A stretch of 42,635 bases of DNA from a bacterium. Its GTDB lineage: Bacteria; Myxococcota_A; UBA9160; SZUA-336. Below the pieces are notes generated by a model. The model did not search any database. It was not told the origin of the DNA and worked only from the letters and a program-made list of their open reading frames with translations. The stretch lies in assembly GCA_024226335.1 (NCBI GenBank), contig JAAELY010000016.1, positions 1-42,635 on the forward strand, read 5' to 3'. Position numbers and translations under genes: made by a program. Shown in pieces: positions 1 through 9,045 of this stretch. Every line of letters begins with the position of its first letter. Within the stretch, counting starts at the first letter, position 1.

Positions 1-284
1 CGAGCGGCGCATTCCGACCCGCAGACTGCCGGGCGGACGGAGTCACGAACTCTCTTACGCGTACTGAGTCCAGGGAACGGGTCAGATGGCCTGCTCCGAG
101 AAGACCTGCGGACTCGAAAGGCACATTCTTCGGACCACAACTCAAACCATCGGGCCTCTGCGGTCGATGTGAGCTGGTGATCGACTCCCGACTGGGCAGA
201 TCGATGTACGGATAGAAACCGCTCCGGCCCCGGTCGTCCAGGCGATCCGTTGACCCGCTTTCTCGAGCGAGCGATGCTCCCTCC

Positions 285-803
<519 letters not shown>

Positions 804-914
804 CCGTGCCCACTCATGTCTGCTTCCCGGGTGGTCGATAGAGCCATGAAAGGCCAACGGCGCCAGCAAGGTCCCGAGAGGTCGGCTATCTTGGTACGGT
901 CAATCCGCGGAAGG

Positions 915-1190
915 ATGAGATCTTTGAAGCTCACAAGCCTCGTTTCAGCACTGATTCTGGTCTGCGCACTCACGTTGCCGGCTTCCGCGAAGCCTCGCTC
1001 GGACTACAACCCACGCCATGCCGGACACCCGCTGCGGGTCGTGGCCTATGCCCTCCATCCGGTCGGTGTGGTCCTGGACTACCTGATCTTCCGCCCCGCC
1101 TGGTACATCGGCGGGGTCGAGCCGTTCCGCACTCTCGTGGGTCGCGATCTCGAAGAGGTTCGCGACGACGCTGAGCCGATCCAGCCCTAG
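915..1190 (+). CDS. Small exported protein of unknown function
   Basis: I do not recognise this 91-residue protein. From the ATG chosen here it begins with a clear Sec signal peptide: basic RSLK, a leucine/valine-rich core, and a signal peptidase I site after PASA near residue 25. The mature part is only about 66 residues. It is rich in aromatic residues and has the stretch HAGHPLRVVAYALHPVGV followed by DYLIFRPAWYIGG, which could be a short amphipathic or membrane-associated segment. The frame is open back to an ATG at 816, and a TTG at 891 has a GAGAGG about ten bases upstream. I prefer 915 because it places the signal peptide at the N terminus. No function can be assigned. Confidence 0.6.
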   Translation: MRSLKLTSLVSALILVCALTLPASAKPRSDYNPRHAGHPLRVVAYALHPVGVVLDYLIFRPAWYIGGVEPFRTLVGRDLEEVRDDAEPIQP

Positions 1191-1227
1191 GCTCCCGCGC
1201 CACTCCTTGCGGGTTGCGCCAAGGGAA

Positions 1228-1243
1228 TGGTATGTTTCTTGCT
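1228..1243 (+). promoter_or_regulatory. Candidate sigma-54 promoter before lptC
   Basis: The sequence TGGTATG-TTTC-TTGCT matches the sigma-54 consensus TGGCACG-N4-TTGCW closely. The invariant GG (1229-1230) and GC (1241-1242) are exactly ten bases apart. Transcription would begin near 1254, leaving a leader of about 90 bases before the lptC start at 1347. The operon it would drive includes rpoN, the gene for sigma-54 itself. I did not identify an upstream activator site. Confidence 0.55.
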
Positions 1244-1346
1244 AGGGGCGGAAAGTTCCTCCCCCGCGAGTCGGTTCCGGTACCCCCGGTCGGTTCGCTC
1301 CGAGCTGTCGGCAGGCGTTCCTGTCCGGCAGGGGAAGAGACATCGC

Positions 1347-1904
1347 TTGCAGATCGGGAACACACTCCAGGCCGTCGCTGTGCGGCTCCTCTCCGCAATC
1401 GCTTGCTGCGCCCTGCTGGGCTGTGATTTGGGGCGCGACGCCGATCTGGCGGCCCTGGCGGGCGACCTGAGCTTGCCGCCCGCGCAGTTGACCGGGGTGG
1501 TGTTCGAGGGCTACGCAGCTGGAGCTCGAGACCTCCTGATTTCGGCGGCGACGGCCGAGGTCGATTCCAGTGGCGGCGTCGCGAGGCTCGAAAAGGTGAT
1601 GATCCTGTTCGCCCAGGAAGAGCGAGGTCGAACACGAATCACGGCGCCCCACGCCGAATTTCGACTCGACAGTGACGACTTCCTGCTGACCGGCGGTGTC
1701 GAGGGCACGACGCAAGACGGAGATCGCTTCGTGACCGACGAGGTCCGATATGAACACGAACGGCGCAAGCTGTACTCGAGTTCGGGGGTGCGTGTGGAGC
1801 GGGAGAACCTGAAGTTGAAGGCTGACGGTATGGAACTCGACGTGGCCACGCGCAGTTTGAAGCTCACCGGCCGCGTGCAGGCGAACATGAACGGGGGCTC
1901 CTAG
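1347..1904 (+). CDS. lptC: LPS export protein LptC (lipoprotein-like form)
   Basis: LptC is the inner-membrane-anchored periplasmic protein that passes lipopolysaccharide from LptB2FG to LptA. The frame encodes 185 residues from a TTG that has GGGGAAG nine bases upstream. The N terminus has a short hydrophobic segment ending in the lipobox-like ALLGC (Cys near residue 26). This suggests a lipid anchor rather than the usual transmembrane helix. The rest is beta-rich and shows LptC/OstA-type repeats such as [19 protein letters not shown] and [20 protein letters not shown]. The stop overlaps the lptA start by one base. The frame is open further upstream, but an earlier start would run into the sigma-54 promoter candidate. 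Function rests on fold pattern and on the lptA/lptB neighbours. Confidence 0.82.
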   Translation: MQIGNTLQAVAVRLLSAIACCALLGCDLGRDADLAALAGDLSLPPAQLTGVVFEGYAAGARDLLISAATAEVDSSGGVARLEKVMILFAQEERGRTRITAPHAEFRLDSDDFLLTGGVEGTTQDGDRFVTDEVRYEHERRKLYSSSGVRVERENLKLKADGMELDVATRSLKLTGRVQANMNGGS

Positions 1905-2458
1905 TGCGCACACTCGTCTCCCTCCTGTTCGTCTCCGCCTTCGCCCTGGTGGTTCAGGGCCCCGCGCATGGCCAGGACAAGACCTCTCCGGGCGCGGAAA
2001 AAAACACCGGCGAAGCCGCTGCGCGTCTGGGATTCGAAATCGCTCGCAATTCACCGCTCGAGATCAAGTCGAAAGAACTCGAGTTGATGCCCGATCAAGG
2101 TGGACAACGGCGAGTGGTGTTCAAGGGTGGTGTGAGAGCGACCCAGGCCGATATGAGCTTGAGCTGCGACTGGGCAGAGGCGGTCTACCAGAAGACGGGG
2201 AGCGGCCAACCCGATCGCATAACCGCAGGCGGAAATGTGCGCATCGTTCAGGGCGCCAATACCGCACTCTGTCACAAGGCAGTTTTGGACAACCTCGCCT
2301 GTACGGCCTTGTGCAAGGGAGGTATGGCCCGGGCCGTGTTGCAACGCGGCGACGATGTCGTAGAGGCCGACGAGATCTTCTTCGATCTGTGCGAGGGCCT
2401 GGTCCGGGCAAGTGGGGGAGCCACCGTCCGGGTGAAAGGCGAAACGGCGAGCGAGTGA
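1904..2458 (+). CDS. lptA: LPS transport periplasmic protein LptA (OstA-like)
   Basis: LptA forms the periplasmic bridge that carries lipopolysaccharide to the outer membrane. The 184-residue product starts at GTG. It has a Sec signal peptide (hydrophobic [14 protein letters not shown], likely cleavage after AHG near residue 23) followed by an OstA/LptA beta-jellyroll. Visible repeat elements include [44 protein letters not shown] and [20 protein letters not shown]. Four cysteines in the jellyroll region are unusual for the family and might form disulfides. The final codons overlap the lptB start as GTGA. Placement between lptC and lptB makes the assignment secure. Confidence 0.88.
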   Translation: MRTLVSLLFVSAFALVVQGPAHGQDKTSPGAEKNTGEAAARLGFEIARNSPLEIKSKELELMPDQGGQRRVVFKGGVRATQADMSLSCDWAEAVYQKTGSGQPDRITAGGNVRIVQGANTALCHKAVLDNLACTALCKGGMARAVLQRGDDVVEADEIFFDLCEGLVRASGGATVRVKGETASE

Positions 2459-3180
2459 ATCCCACCCTTCACGCTCACGATCTCTGCAAGAGTTTCGCGG
2501 CGAAGGAAGCCGTGCGAGACATTCGCCTCGCGGTCGCGCCAGGCGAAGTCGTTGGGCTTCTTGGGCCCAACGGTGCCGGTAAGACGACAACGTTCAACAT
2601 GATGGTCGGGCGCGTACGCCCCACGGCCGGTTCGGTTTTTCTGGGTGATGAGGAAATCACCAAGATGCCGATGTATCAAAGAGCCCGTAGGGGAATTACC
2701 TATCTGCCGCAGGAACCGTCCATCTTTCGCAAGCTAACGGTTGAGGAGAACATTCTGTCGATTCTGGAGACGCTGCCGATCTCCCGCTCCGAACGCCATG
2801 TTCGTCTGGAAAGGCTCATGTCCGAGTTGAACCTCACGGCCAAGGCGAAGCAGAAGGGCGCGACACTGTCGGGTGGAGAGCGCCGACGCGTGGAGATCAC
2901 GCGCGCACTGGTTCTCGATCCGTGCTTCATGCTGCTTGACGAACCGTTCTCGGGTATCGATCCGATTGCAGTGATCGACATCCAGAAAATCATCTCGCAG
3001 TTGCGCGAACGCGGCATCGGTATCGTGATTACCGACCACAATGTGCGCGAGACACTTTCGATCTGTGACCGCGCTTCGATCATCAAGGACGGACGCATCA
3101 TCCGAGAGGGAACCCCCACCGAGATCACTGAGGATCCGACGGTTCGCGAAATCTATCTCGGCCAGAACTTCCGGATGTAG
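2455..3180 (+). CDS. lptB: LPS export ABC transporter ATPase LptB
   Basis: This is the cytoplasmic ATPase that powers lipopolysaccharide extraction by the LptB2FG complex. The 241-residue protein carries all ABC motifs: Walker A GPNGAGKT (37-44), signature LSGGE (138-142) followed by RRRVE, Walker B LLDEP (160-164), the FSGIDP segment and the H-loop histidine in TDHNVRET (about 195). The start is the GTG that forms a 4-base GTGA overlap with the lptA stop. A longer open frame upstream only reads lptA out of frame. The C-terminal [10 protein letters not shown] is typical of LptB. LptF and LptG are not in this window. Confidence 0.96.
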   Translation: MNPTLHAHDLCKSFAAKEAVRDIRLAVAPGEVVGLLGPNGAGKTTTFNMMVGRVRPTAGSVFLGDEEITKMPMYQRARRGITYLPQEPSIFRKLTVEENILSILETLPISRSERHVRLERLMSELNLTAKAKQKGATLSGGERRRVEITRALVLDPCFMLLDEPFSGIDPIAVIDIQKIISQLRERGIGIVITDHNVRETLSICDRASIIKDGRIIREGTPTEITEDPTVREIYLGQNFRM

Positions 3181-3185
3181 ATCTC

Positions 3186-4646
3186 ATGGCGCTTGATCTC
3201 AAACTTCAGCCGAAGCTCAGCCAGACTCTGGTCATGACGCCGCAGTTGCAGCAGGCGATCAAGCTTCTGCAGCTCTCGCGCCTGGAACTCCAGACCACGA
3301 TCCAGCAGGAACTCGTCGAAAACCCCGTTCTCGAAGAGGTCTACGAAGAAGAGAGCGACGAGAGCGGTGTCGACGATACGAGCAAGCCCGAATCCGACGA
3401 CACTCCGGCACCGGTCGAAGAGGCTCCCGCGCCCGAAGCCGAGGCTCCCGAGCCTACGACGGATGACATGGTGGGAGACGTCGACTGGGAAAACTACATG
3501 GAGTCCCAGCCGCAGACGAGTCTCTCGCGGGCCGACGACGAGCGGCCCCCGCTTGAATCGACCCTGACCGAGGGTGCGTCGCTGACCGATCACCTGATGT
3601 GGCAGCTCGGGTTTTCCGATCTCGACGATGGGGAACTCACGGTCGCGACCCTGATCGTGCACAACCTCAATGACGATGGGTATCTCGAAGAAGATCTCGA
3701 ATCGATCGCCGAGACCGCCAATATCGCTCTGGACAACGCTGAAAAGGTCTTGATGCGCGTGCAGCGACTCGATCCCGTCGGCGTCGCAGCGCGTTCGCTC
3801 TCGGAGTGTCTGCTCGTGCAGATGCGCGTCGTGAACCTGACTGACAAGCTCGTGTTGAAGATCACCTCCGAGCATCTCGATCTGCTTCAGCGCAAGGACT
3901 ACCGCGCGATCGGCCGAATCGAAGAAGTTTCAATCGAAGAAGTGGCCGAAGCGGCGCGTACGATCGGTAGCTTCGAACCCCGCCCCGGACGTCGGTTTTC
4001 CGGTGAAGATCCGGTGTACATCACACCGGATATCTACGTTCACAAGATCGCCGATGAGTATCACGTCGTTCTGAACGAGGACGGCATGCCGAAGCTGAAG
4101 GTGAGTCCGGCGTACCGCGAAGTGTTGGTCCGGCGCGATGGCGAATCGAAGGACACTCGCGAGTACGTGCGCGAGAAGCTGCGATCAGCCGTCTGGTTGA
4201 TCAAGTCGATTCATCAGCGCCAGCGCACGATTGTGAAGGTGATGGAGTCGATCATCCGCTTCCAGCGCGACTTTTTCGACAAGGGCCAGGAGTTCCTCCG
4301 GCCTTTGAATCTGCGCGACGTGGCCGACGACATCGGCATGCACGAGTCGACCGTGAGCCGGGTGACGACGGCCAAGTACGCGCAAACGCCGCACGGCGTA
4401 TTCGAGCTGAAATTCTTCTTCAATTCGAGCATCCGAACGGGTGACGGCGACGGGATCGCGTCGGAGAGCGTCAAGGAGAAGATCCTCCAGATCATCAAGT
4501 CCGAGGATCCCCGCAAGCCGTATTCTGACCAGAAGCTGGTCGAGATCCTCAAGAAAGCAGAAATCCACATCGCGCGGCGGACGGTAACGAAGTACCGCGA
4601 GGCACTGCGTGTTCTTTCTTCGACAAGGCGTCGGCAGATCGGCTAG
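3186..4646 (+). CDS. rpoN: RNA polymerase sigma-54 factor
   Basis: RpoN directs polymerase to -24/-12 promoters that need an AAA+ activator. The 486-residue protein has the glutamine/leucine-rich region I (residues 1-50, with QTLVMTPQLQQAIKLLQL). An acidic linker of about 70 residues rich in Glu, Asp and Pro follows. Next come the core-binding domain, the helix-turn-helix around MHESTVSRVT, and the diagnostic RpoN box ARRTVTKYRE (463-472). It sits five bases after lptB and 27 bases before ptsN, the standard proteobacterial neighbourhood. The ribosome hibernation gene hpf, often found between rpoN and ptsN, is absent. A sigma-54 promoter candidate at 1228-1243 could make the operon self-regulated. 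Confidence 0.97.
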   Translation: MALDLKLQPKLSQTLVMTPQLQQAIKLLQLSRLELQTTIQQELVENPVLEEVYEEESDESGVDDTSKPESDDTPAPVEEAPAPEAEAPEPTTDDMVGDVDWENYMESQPQTSLSRADDERPPLESTLTEGASLTDHLMWQLGFSDLDDGELTVATLIVHNLNDDGYLEEDLESIAETANIALDNAEKVLMRVQRLDPVGVAARSLSECLLVQMRVVNLTDKLVLKITSEHLDLLQRKDYRAIGRIEEVSIEEVAEAARTIGSFEPRPGRRFSGEDPVYITPDIYVHKIADEYHVVLNEDGMPKLKVSPAYREVLVRRDGESKDTREYVREKLRSAVWLIKSIHQRQRTIVKVMESIIRFQRDFFDKGQEFLRPLNLRDVADDIGMHESTVSRVTTAKYAQTPHGVFELKFFFNSSIRTGDGDGIASESVKEKILQIIKSEDPRKPYSDQKLVEILKKAEIHIARRTVTKYREALRVLSSTRRRQIG

Positions 4647-4673
4647 ACTCGCCGCCCTTTTCTGGTACCCGGC

Positions 4674-5135
4674 ATGAAGCTGACAGACATTCTCGTTCGC
4701 GAAGCCTGCCTCGTCGATATGAAGGCGAGAACCAAGAAAGAAGCTCTTCGGGAGCTCGCGGATGGGCTCGCGGCCGAGGTGAAGGATCTCGACGCGGCCG
4801 AGCTTCTCGACATGCTCCTGGAGCGAGAACAGCTGGGTACGACCGCCATGGGAGACGGAATCGCGATTCCCCACGCCCGCATGGAGTCGTTGGATCGCCT
4901 GCTGGCCAGCTTCGGCCGCAGCCGAGAGGGAATCGACTTCGATTCGGTGGACGGCGATCCGACGCATATGTTCTTTTTGCTGGTGGCCCCTGGCCGCGAA
5001 GGCAGCACCCATTTGTTGACGCTCGCACGGCTTTCGAGACTGCTCACCTCCGAAGAGTTCCGCTCGCGGCTGCTGGAGATTCCTTCCACCGACGATCTGT
5101 TCAAGGCGATCGAGGAGGAGGAGTCGAGGCTCTGA
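4674..5135 (+). CDS. ptsN: PTS IIA-like nitrogen regulatory protein PtsN
   Basis: PtsN (EIIA-Ntr) is the terminal phosphate acceptor of the nitrogen-type phosphotransferase system and acts by protein-protein regulation rather than sugar transport. The 153-residue product covers a full EIIA type-2 domain. The phospho-accepting histidine is H67 in GDGIAIPHAR, and the second conserved segment MFFLLVAPGREGSTHLLTLA is present. Downstream lie hprK, rapZ, another EIIA, HPr and enzyme I, so the whole phosphorelay is encoded together. Spacing to rpoN is 27 bases, consistent with one transcript. Confidence 0.94.
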   Translation: MKLTDILVREACLVDMKARTKKEALRELADGLAAEVKDLDAAELLDMLLEREQLGTTAMGDGIAIPHARMESLDRLLASFGRSREGIDFDSVDGDPTHMFFLLVAPGREGSTHLLTLARLSRLLTSEEFRSRLLEIPSTDDLFKAIEEEESRL

Positions 5136-5155
5136 CCTGTTCGCAGTCGCCACCG

Positions 5156-5677
5156 GTGCGTATTCACGGAAGCCTGGTCGAGGTGGCGGGGCTCGGCGTG
5201 CTCCTGCTCGGCGGAAGCGGAATCGGAAAGAGTGAAGCGGCACTCGAACTGGTGCGCCGTGGGTACCTTTTTGTCGCCGACGATGTGGTCTTGATCAAGG
5301 CCGATGAAGACGGTCAGCCGTGTGGATCGAGTCCCGAACTCGTGCGGCACTACATGGAGTTGCGCGGCATCGGGATCATCCATATTCCGAGCCTGTTTGG
5401 AGAGGAAGCGGTCCTCACGAGCGCGCGAATTAGGCTGGCGGTCAATCTTCAGAAATGGGGATCGGGTGAAGTGGATCGGATCGGACTGGAGCAGCGCAAA
5501 CAGGACGTAGCCGGGTTCGAGATCCCCGCGCTAAATCTCCCCGTCGCACCTGGGCGCAATCTGGCGACGCTGATCGAGGTAGGTGTGCGCAATTATAAAC
5601 TTCAGCAGGACGGCTCCAGTAGCGCGCGAGATCTGGACGAGCGAATTCGCGAACAGCTGCGCAGGGGGCGCCAGTGA
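5156..5677 (+). CDS. hprK: Short HPr kinase/phosphorylase (C-terminal domain only)
   Basis: HprK phosphorylates a serine of HPr using ATP and can reverse the reaction. This product has 173 residues, whereas the common form has about 310 because of an extra N-terminal domain. Here the protein begins directly at the catalytic domain (RIHGSLVEVAGLGVLLL). It has the P-loop GGSGIGKS (19-26), the VADDVV segment (40-45), the family signature MELRGIGIIHIPSLFG and the C-terminal PVAPGRNLATLIEV motif. A short form is known from alphaproteobacteria. The GTG start is 20 bases after ptsN, leaving no room for a separate N-terminal domain. It overlaps rapZ by GTGA. The target serine is present in the HPr encoded two genes further on. 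Confidence 0.88.
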   Translation: MRIHGSLVEVAGLGVLLLGGSGIGKSEAALELVRRGYLFVADDVVLIKADEDGQPCGSSPELVRHYMELRGIGIIHIPSLFGEEAVLTSARIRLAVNLQKWGSGEVDRIGLEQRKQDVAGFEIPALNLPVAPGRNLATLIEVGVRNYKLQQDGSSSARDLDERIREQLRRGRQ

Positions 5678-6552
5678 CGCGCAGCCGAAATCCCGAACTG
5701 GTCGTGCTTTCCGGCATGTCGGGTGCCGGCCGTACCACGGCCATGAAGGCGCTCGAGGACCTGGACTTCTTCTGCGTCGACAATCTGCCCGTTGTCCTGC
5801 TCGATCGTTTCGTCGACCTGTTCGGCGAAGGTACGGACCGTCTGGCGGTGACCGTGGACGTGCGCGAGCGGGATTTTCTCGAGGATTTTCCCGCTGTGCA
5901 TACCCGCCTGCGTGAACGCGGTGTGCTGCGAGATCTGATCTTCATCGATGCGTCCGACGACGTGTTGCTCAAGCGCTTCAACGAGACGCGCCGCGCCCAT
6001 CCTACGCGCGGTTCGGGATCGCTCCTCGAAGATATCGCCCAGGAGCGGGATCAACTGGCCGCGATGGCGGCTCGTGCCGATCAGATCATCGATACGACAC
6101 ATATGAGTGTGCATGAGCTCAAGCGCACGATCACGAGGATTTTCAGCGGAGCGGCGCGGACCGGGCATCTCGAGGTCGAACTGGTGAGTTTCGGCTTCCG
6201 CTACGGCGCGGCCGGGACCGCCGACCTGCTGATTGATGTGCGATTCCTGCCGAATCCGAATTTCGAACCGGAGCTCTGCGCCTTCACGGGACTGGATCCG
6301 CGGGTCTCGAGCTATGTGCTCGATGATCCGAGAACAGCCGCGTTTCTAAAGCGGTTTTTTGGATTTCTGGACTATATGATCCCCCTCTACGAGGAGGAGG
6401 GGAAAGCGTATCTGACGATAGCGATCGGCTGCACCGGCGGTCGACATCGCTCGGTGGCTGTGATCCAGGCTCTGGACCGCCACCTTCGAGAACGTAATAT
6501 CGGGGTCCGGGTGAGTCACCGGGACATCACCCGAGGAGAGGCAAAATCTTGA
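5674..6552 (+). CDS. rapZ: RNase adapter / nucleotide-binding protein RapZ
   Basis: RapZ is a P-loop protein; in enterobacteria it binds small RNAs and RNase E to control amino-sugar synthesis, and its role elsewhere is less clear. The 292-residue product has a nucleotide-binding N-terminal domain with the loop GMSGAGRTT (residues 14-22). Arginine stands where many family members have lysine, as in actinobacterial homologues. The family segment CVDNLPVVLLDRF follows. The C-terminal domain carries DVRFLPNP, the GLDPRVSSYVL region and the strongly conserved AIGCTGGRHRSVAV. It starts at a GTG overlapping the hprK stop and ends overlapping the EIIA start (TTGA). Confidence 0.94.
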   Translation: MTRSRNPELVVLSGMSGAGRTTAMKALEDLDFFCVDNLPVVLLDRFVDLFGEGTDRLAVTVDVRERDFLEDFPAVHTRLRERGVLRDLIFIDASDDVLLKRFNETRRAHPTRGSGSLLEDIAQERDQLAAMAARADQIIDTTHMSVHELKRTITRIFSGAARTGHLEVELVSFGFRYGAAGTADLLIDVRFLPNPNFEPELCAFTGLDPRVSSYVLDDPRTAAFLKRFFGFLDYMIPLYEEEGKAYLTIAIGCTGGRHRSVAVIQALDRHLRERNIGVRVSHRDITRGEAKS

Positions 6553-6974
6553 TCGGTCTGGTCATACTTTCCCACTACCATCTGGCAGACGAGCTTCTGG
6601 GCGTCCTGCGCCTGATCGTCGATGACATCGAACACGTTCACGCGGTCGGGCTCGACCCCACGAAGACTTCACCCGAAGACATGCGTTCGCTGCTCGACAA
6701 GGCGATTCGAGGAGCCAATACAGGCGATGGCGTGCTCGTCCTCGTCGACATGTTCGGTGGAACACCGTCGAATCTGGCTCTGTCGTTCATGGAAGAGGAT
6801 GAGGTCGAGATCGTTACCGGTGTGAACATGCCAATGCTGGTCAAAGTCGCTCGCACTCGAGAGGGCACGACGATCCACGCGCTTGCGGAACTGGCTCGCG
6901 ACTACGGACGGCACAATATTTCGGTGGCAAGCGACGTACTCGCCGGGCACGAGGGTGAAGTCTCCGGTGAGTAA
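6549..6974 (+). CDS. PTS EIIA component, mannose/fructose family
   Basis: This 141-residue domain accepts phosphate from HPr in a mannose-class PTS. The probable phospho-histidine is H9 in MIGLVILSHYHLADELL. The later segments DGVLVLVDMFGGTPSNLAL and VTGVNMPMLVKVA are the classic fold markers of this EIIA family. The TTG start forms a 4-base TTGA overlap with rapZ and is preceded by GAGAGG at a suitable distance. No IIB, IIC or IID permease partner is nearby, so as in many deltaproteobacteria the protein probably has a regulatory role. That last point is inference. The 3' end overlaps the HPr start by eight bases. Confidence 0.9.
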   Translation: MIGLVILSHYHLADELLGVLRLIVDDIEHVHAVGLDPTKTSPEDMRSLLDKAIRGANTGDGVLVLVDMFGGTPSNLALSFMEEDEVEIVTGVNMPMLVKVARTREGTTIHALAELARDYGRHNISVASDVLAGHEGEVSGE

Positions 6975-7242
6975 GGTCACTGGCGACTGTGAGATCTGCA
7001 ACGAACTCGGACTGCACCTGCGAGCTGCGGCCGCTTTCGTGAAGCTGGCAGAGGGTTTCAAGAGCACGGTGACCGTCGAACGCGGCGTTGCATCGGCGAA
7101 TGGCAAGAGCATCATCGCGCTCGTGACTCTGGCTGCTCCCAGGGGTACGAGCATGCGTGTCAGCGCGGAAGGACCCGATGCGAAAGAAGCGGTGAACGCG
7201 CTCGTCGGACTCGTACAGGATCGGTTCGGGGAAGACGCTTGA
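6967..7242 (+). CDS. ptsH: Phosphocarrier protein HPr
   Basis: HPr relays phosphate from enzyme I to EIIA proteins. The 91-residue product starts at a GTG inside the end of the EIIA gene; an open frame further upstream lies within that gene and is not part of HPr. The active histidine is H17 in NELGLHLRAAA. The usual sequence is GLHARPA, so the normally conserved Pro three residues after the histidine is Ala here. The regulatory serine for HprK is S48 in NGKSIIALVTLAA, which fits the presence of hprK upstream. The TTGA overlap with ptsI indicates translational coupling. Confidence 0.92.
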   Translation: MSKVTGDCEICNELGLHLRAAAAFVKLAEGFKSTVTVERGVASANGKSIIALVTLAAPRGTSMRVSAEGPDAKEAVNALVGLVQDRFGEDA

Positions 7243-9008
7243 GTTCCAACGGGAACGACAGACGCGGAATCCCCGCGTCACCGGGTATTGCAATCGGGCC
7301 CGCCTACATCCTGCGGCGCGAGCGCCTGATCATTCCTGAGCACCACGTTCGTCCTGACCACGTCGAACTCGAAGTCGAACGCCTGCAGGAAGCCTTCCGC
7401 GAAACCCGCGCGCGTCTGGAAGAGATCCGGGACGGCATGCAAAGTACGGGGCTGGTCGGCAGCATCTTCGACGCGCAGTTCCTTTTCCTGGAAGATCCCA
7501 CACTCCTCGATCAGGCGATCCAGAACATTCGCGAACACCAGCTCAATGCCGAGTGGGCGTTGCAACGCGAATTGCGCCGCCTCGAAGCCATGTTCGAGTC
7601 GATGACCGATCCGTATATCCGAGAGCGCGCGGGCGACGTCGGGTTCATCGTGCGCCGCGTCCTTCAAGTCTTGATGGGCCGCGAACCCGAAGGGCTGGGC
7701 AATGCACCCGCGGGAGTGATCGTGGTCGCCGAAGACCTCTCGCCCGCTGAGATCGCGCAGGTTACTCGAGACGGCATCGGTGGCATCGCGACCGAAGCGG
7801 GTTCGCGCACCTCGCACGTGACGATCATGGCGCGTAGCCTGGAGATCCCCGCCGTTGTCGGTGCCGGGCACGATCTAGTACCCAACGTCAACGATGGCGT
7901 GACGATGATCGTCGATGGTCGTTCTGGCCGTGTGCTGCTCGATCCCGATCCCGATACGATTGCGGAGTACCGCAAACAGCTGGCCGATTTCCGCGCGATG
8001 ACGCGCGAGCTATTGCGCTACGTGAATCTTCCGGCCGAGACCAATGATGGCGTGAGCGTGAAGACGCTCGCGAACATCGATCAATCCGACGAGATTCCCG
8101 ACGCGGTGCGCTACGGCGCAGAAGGCATCGGACTGTTCCGTACCGAGTTCCTGTTCATGAACCGTCCCGACCTGCCGAGCGAAGAAGAGCAACTCGCCTC
8201 GTATCGCGAGATCGTCGAAGGTATTGCGCCGCACGGGGCGGTCATCCGCACGCTCGATCTGGGCGGCGAGAAGGTGCCTTCGGGCCTGGAACTCAGTGAG
8301 GAGCCCAATCCGGCGCTCGGCTTGCGGGGAGTGCGCATGTCGGTGAGTCGCCCGGAGTTGTTCGAGGTCCAGTTGCGCGCCCTGCTTCGCGCGAGCCAGT
8401 ACGGCAAGCTGAAGATTCTTCTGCCCATGGTGTCGGGTCTGGCGGAAGTCCGCTTCGCGCGCGAAGCGCTGGAGCGCACCAAGGCGCAGTTGATCAAAGA
8501 AGGGGTCGCGATCGATCGCGAAGTGCCGATGGGCGTGATGATCGAGACACCGGCGGCCGCGATGATCGCCGACCTGATTGCTCCTCACGCGGGCTTTCTG
8601 TCGATCGGTACCAACGACCTGGTCCAATATACGCTCGCGGTGGACCGGACGAACGAGCAGGTGGCGTATCTGTACGAACCCCTGCACCCGGCCCATTTGC
8701 GCATGATCCAGCGCATTTGCCAGGCCGGAAGGCGCGCGGGAATCGTGGTCGGAATGTGCGGCGAAATGGCGGGCGATCCGCTCAATTGCTGGATCCTGCT
8801 GGCGCTCGGAATCGGCGAAATGTCGATGGCGCCGTTCTCGATCCCGCTTCTGAAGAAGATTCTTCGGGATTCGACCGTCGTGGAGGCCCGAGCTTTGCTC
8901 TCGGAAATCTGGCCGCTGGATAGCGCTGCCGCCATTCGGCGCCAGGTAGAAGCCGGAATGCGGCGCAGATTTCCTCTGGAGTTTGAGCGAATCGCTCTGG
9001 AGGGGTAG
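7239..9008 (+). CDS. ptsI: Phosphoenolpyruvate-protein phosphotransferase (enzyme I)
   Basis: Enzyme I takes phosphate from phosphoenolpyruvate and passes it to HPr. The 589-residue protein has the usual layout: the HPr-binding helical domain, the swivelling histidine domain with H193 in [20 protein letters not shown], and the C-terminal TIM-barrel. The barrel contains [21 protein letters not shown], the substrate-binding LPMVSG region, [24 protein letters not shown] and the catalytic GMCGEMAGD. The TTG start overlaps the HPr stop (TTGA). It is the last gene of the lptC-ptsI run; a 110-base gap with hairpins separates it from metK. It lacks the GAF extension of PtsP, so it is the plain PtsI form. 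Confidence 0.95.
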   Translation: MSSNGNDRRGIPASPGIAIGPAYILRRERLIIPEHHVRPDHVELEVERLQEAFRETRARLEEIRDGMQSTGLVGSIFDAQFLFLEDPTLLDQAIQNIREHQLNAEWALQRELRRLEAMFESMTDPYIRERAGDVGFIVRRVLQVLMGREPEGLGNAPAGVIVVAEDLSPAEIAQVTRDGIGGIATEAGSRTSHVTIMARSLEIPAVVGAGHDLVPNVNDGVTMIVDGRSGRVLLDPDPDTIAEYRKQLADFRAMTRELLRYVNLPAETNDGVSVKTLANIDQSDEIPDAVRYGAEGIGLFRTEFLFMNRPDLPSEEEQLASYREIVEGIAPHGAVIRTLDLGGEKVPSGLELSEEPNPALGLRGVRMSVSRPELFEVQLRALLRASQYGKLKILLPMVSGLAEVRFAREALERTKAQLIKEGVAIDREVPMGVMIETPAAAMIADLIAPHAGFLSIGTNDLVQYTLAVDRTNEQVAYLYEPLHPAHLRMIQRICQAGRRAGIVVGMCGEMAGDPLNCWILLALGIGEMSMAPFSIPLLKKILRDSTVVEARALLSEIWPLDSAAAIRRQVEAGMRRRFPLEFERIALEG

Positions 9009-9045
9009 GATTCGCGGCCAATGATCGGCCCCCCGACTGTCGGAG

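Noticed and set aside
1-284. Promoter or RNA gene upstream of greB
   Set aside because: TTGACC at 250-255 has no fitting -10 box and lies too near the start; no RNA fold was found.
970-1635. Minus-strand frame of 221 codons across the lptC start
   Set aside because: Its sequence is Pro/Arg/Ser-rich, as expected from an antisense shadow, and crosses two better-supported genes.
5136-5155. hprK as a frameshifted or broken full-length gene
   Set aside because: Only 20 bases separate it from ptsN and no N-terminal-domain sequence is seen in any frame; a genuine short form is simpler.
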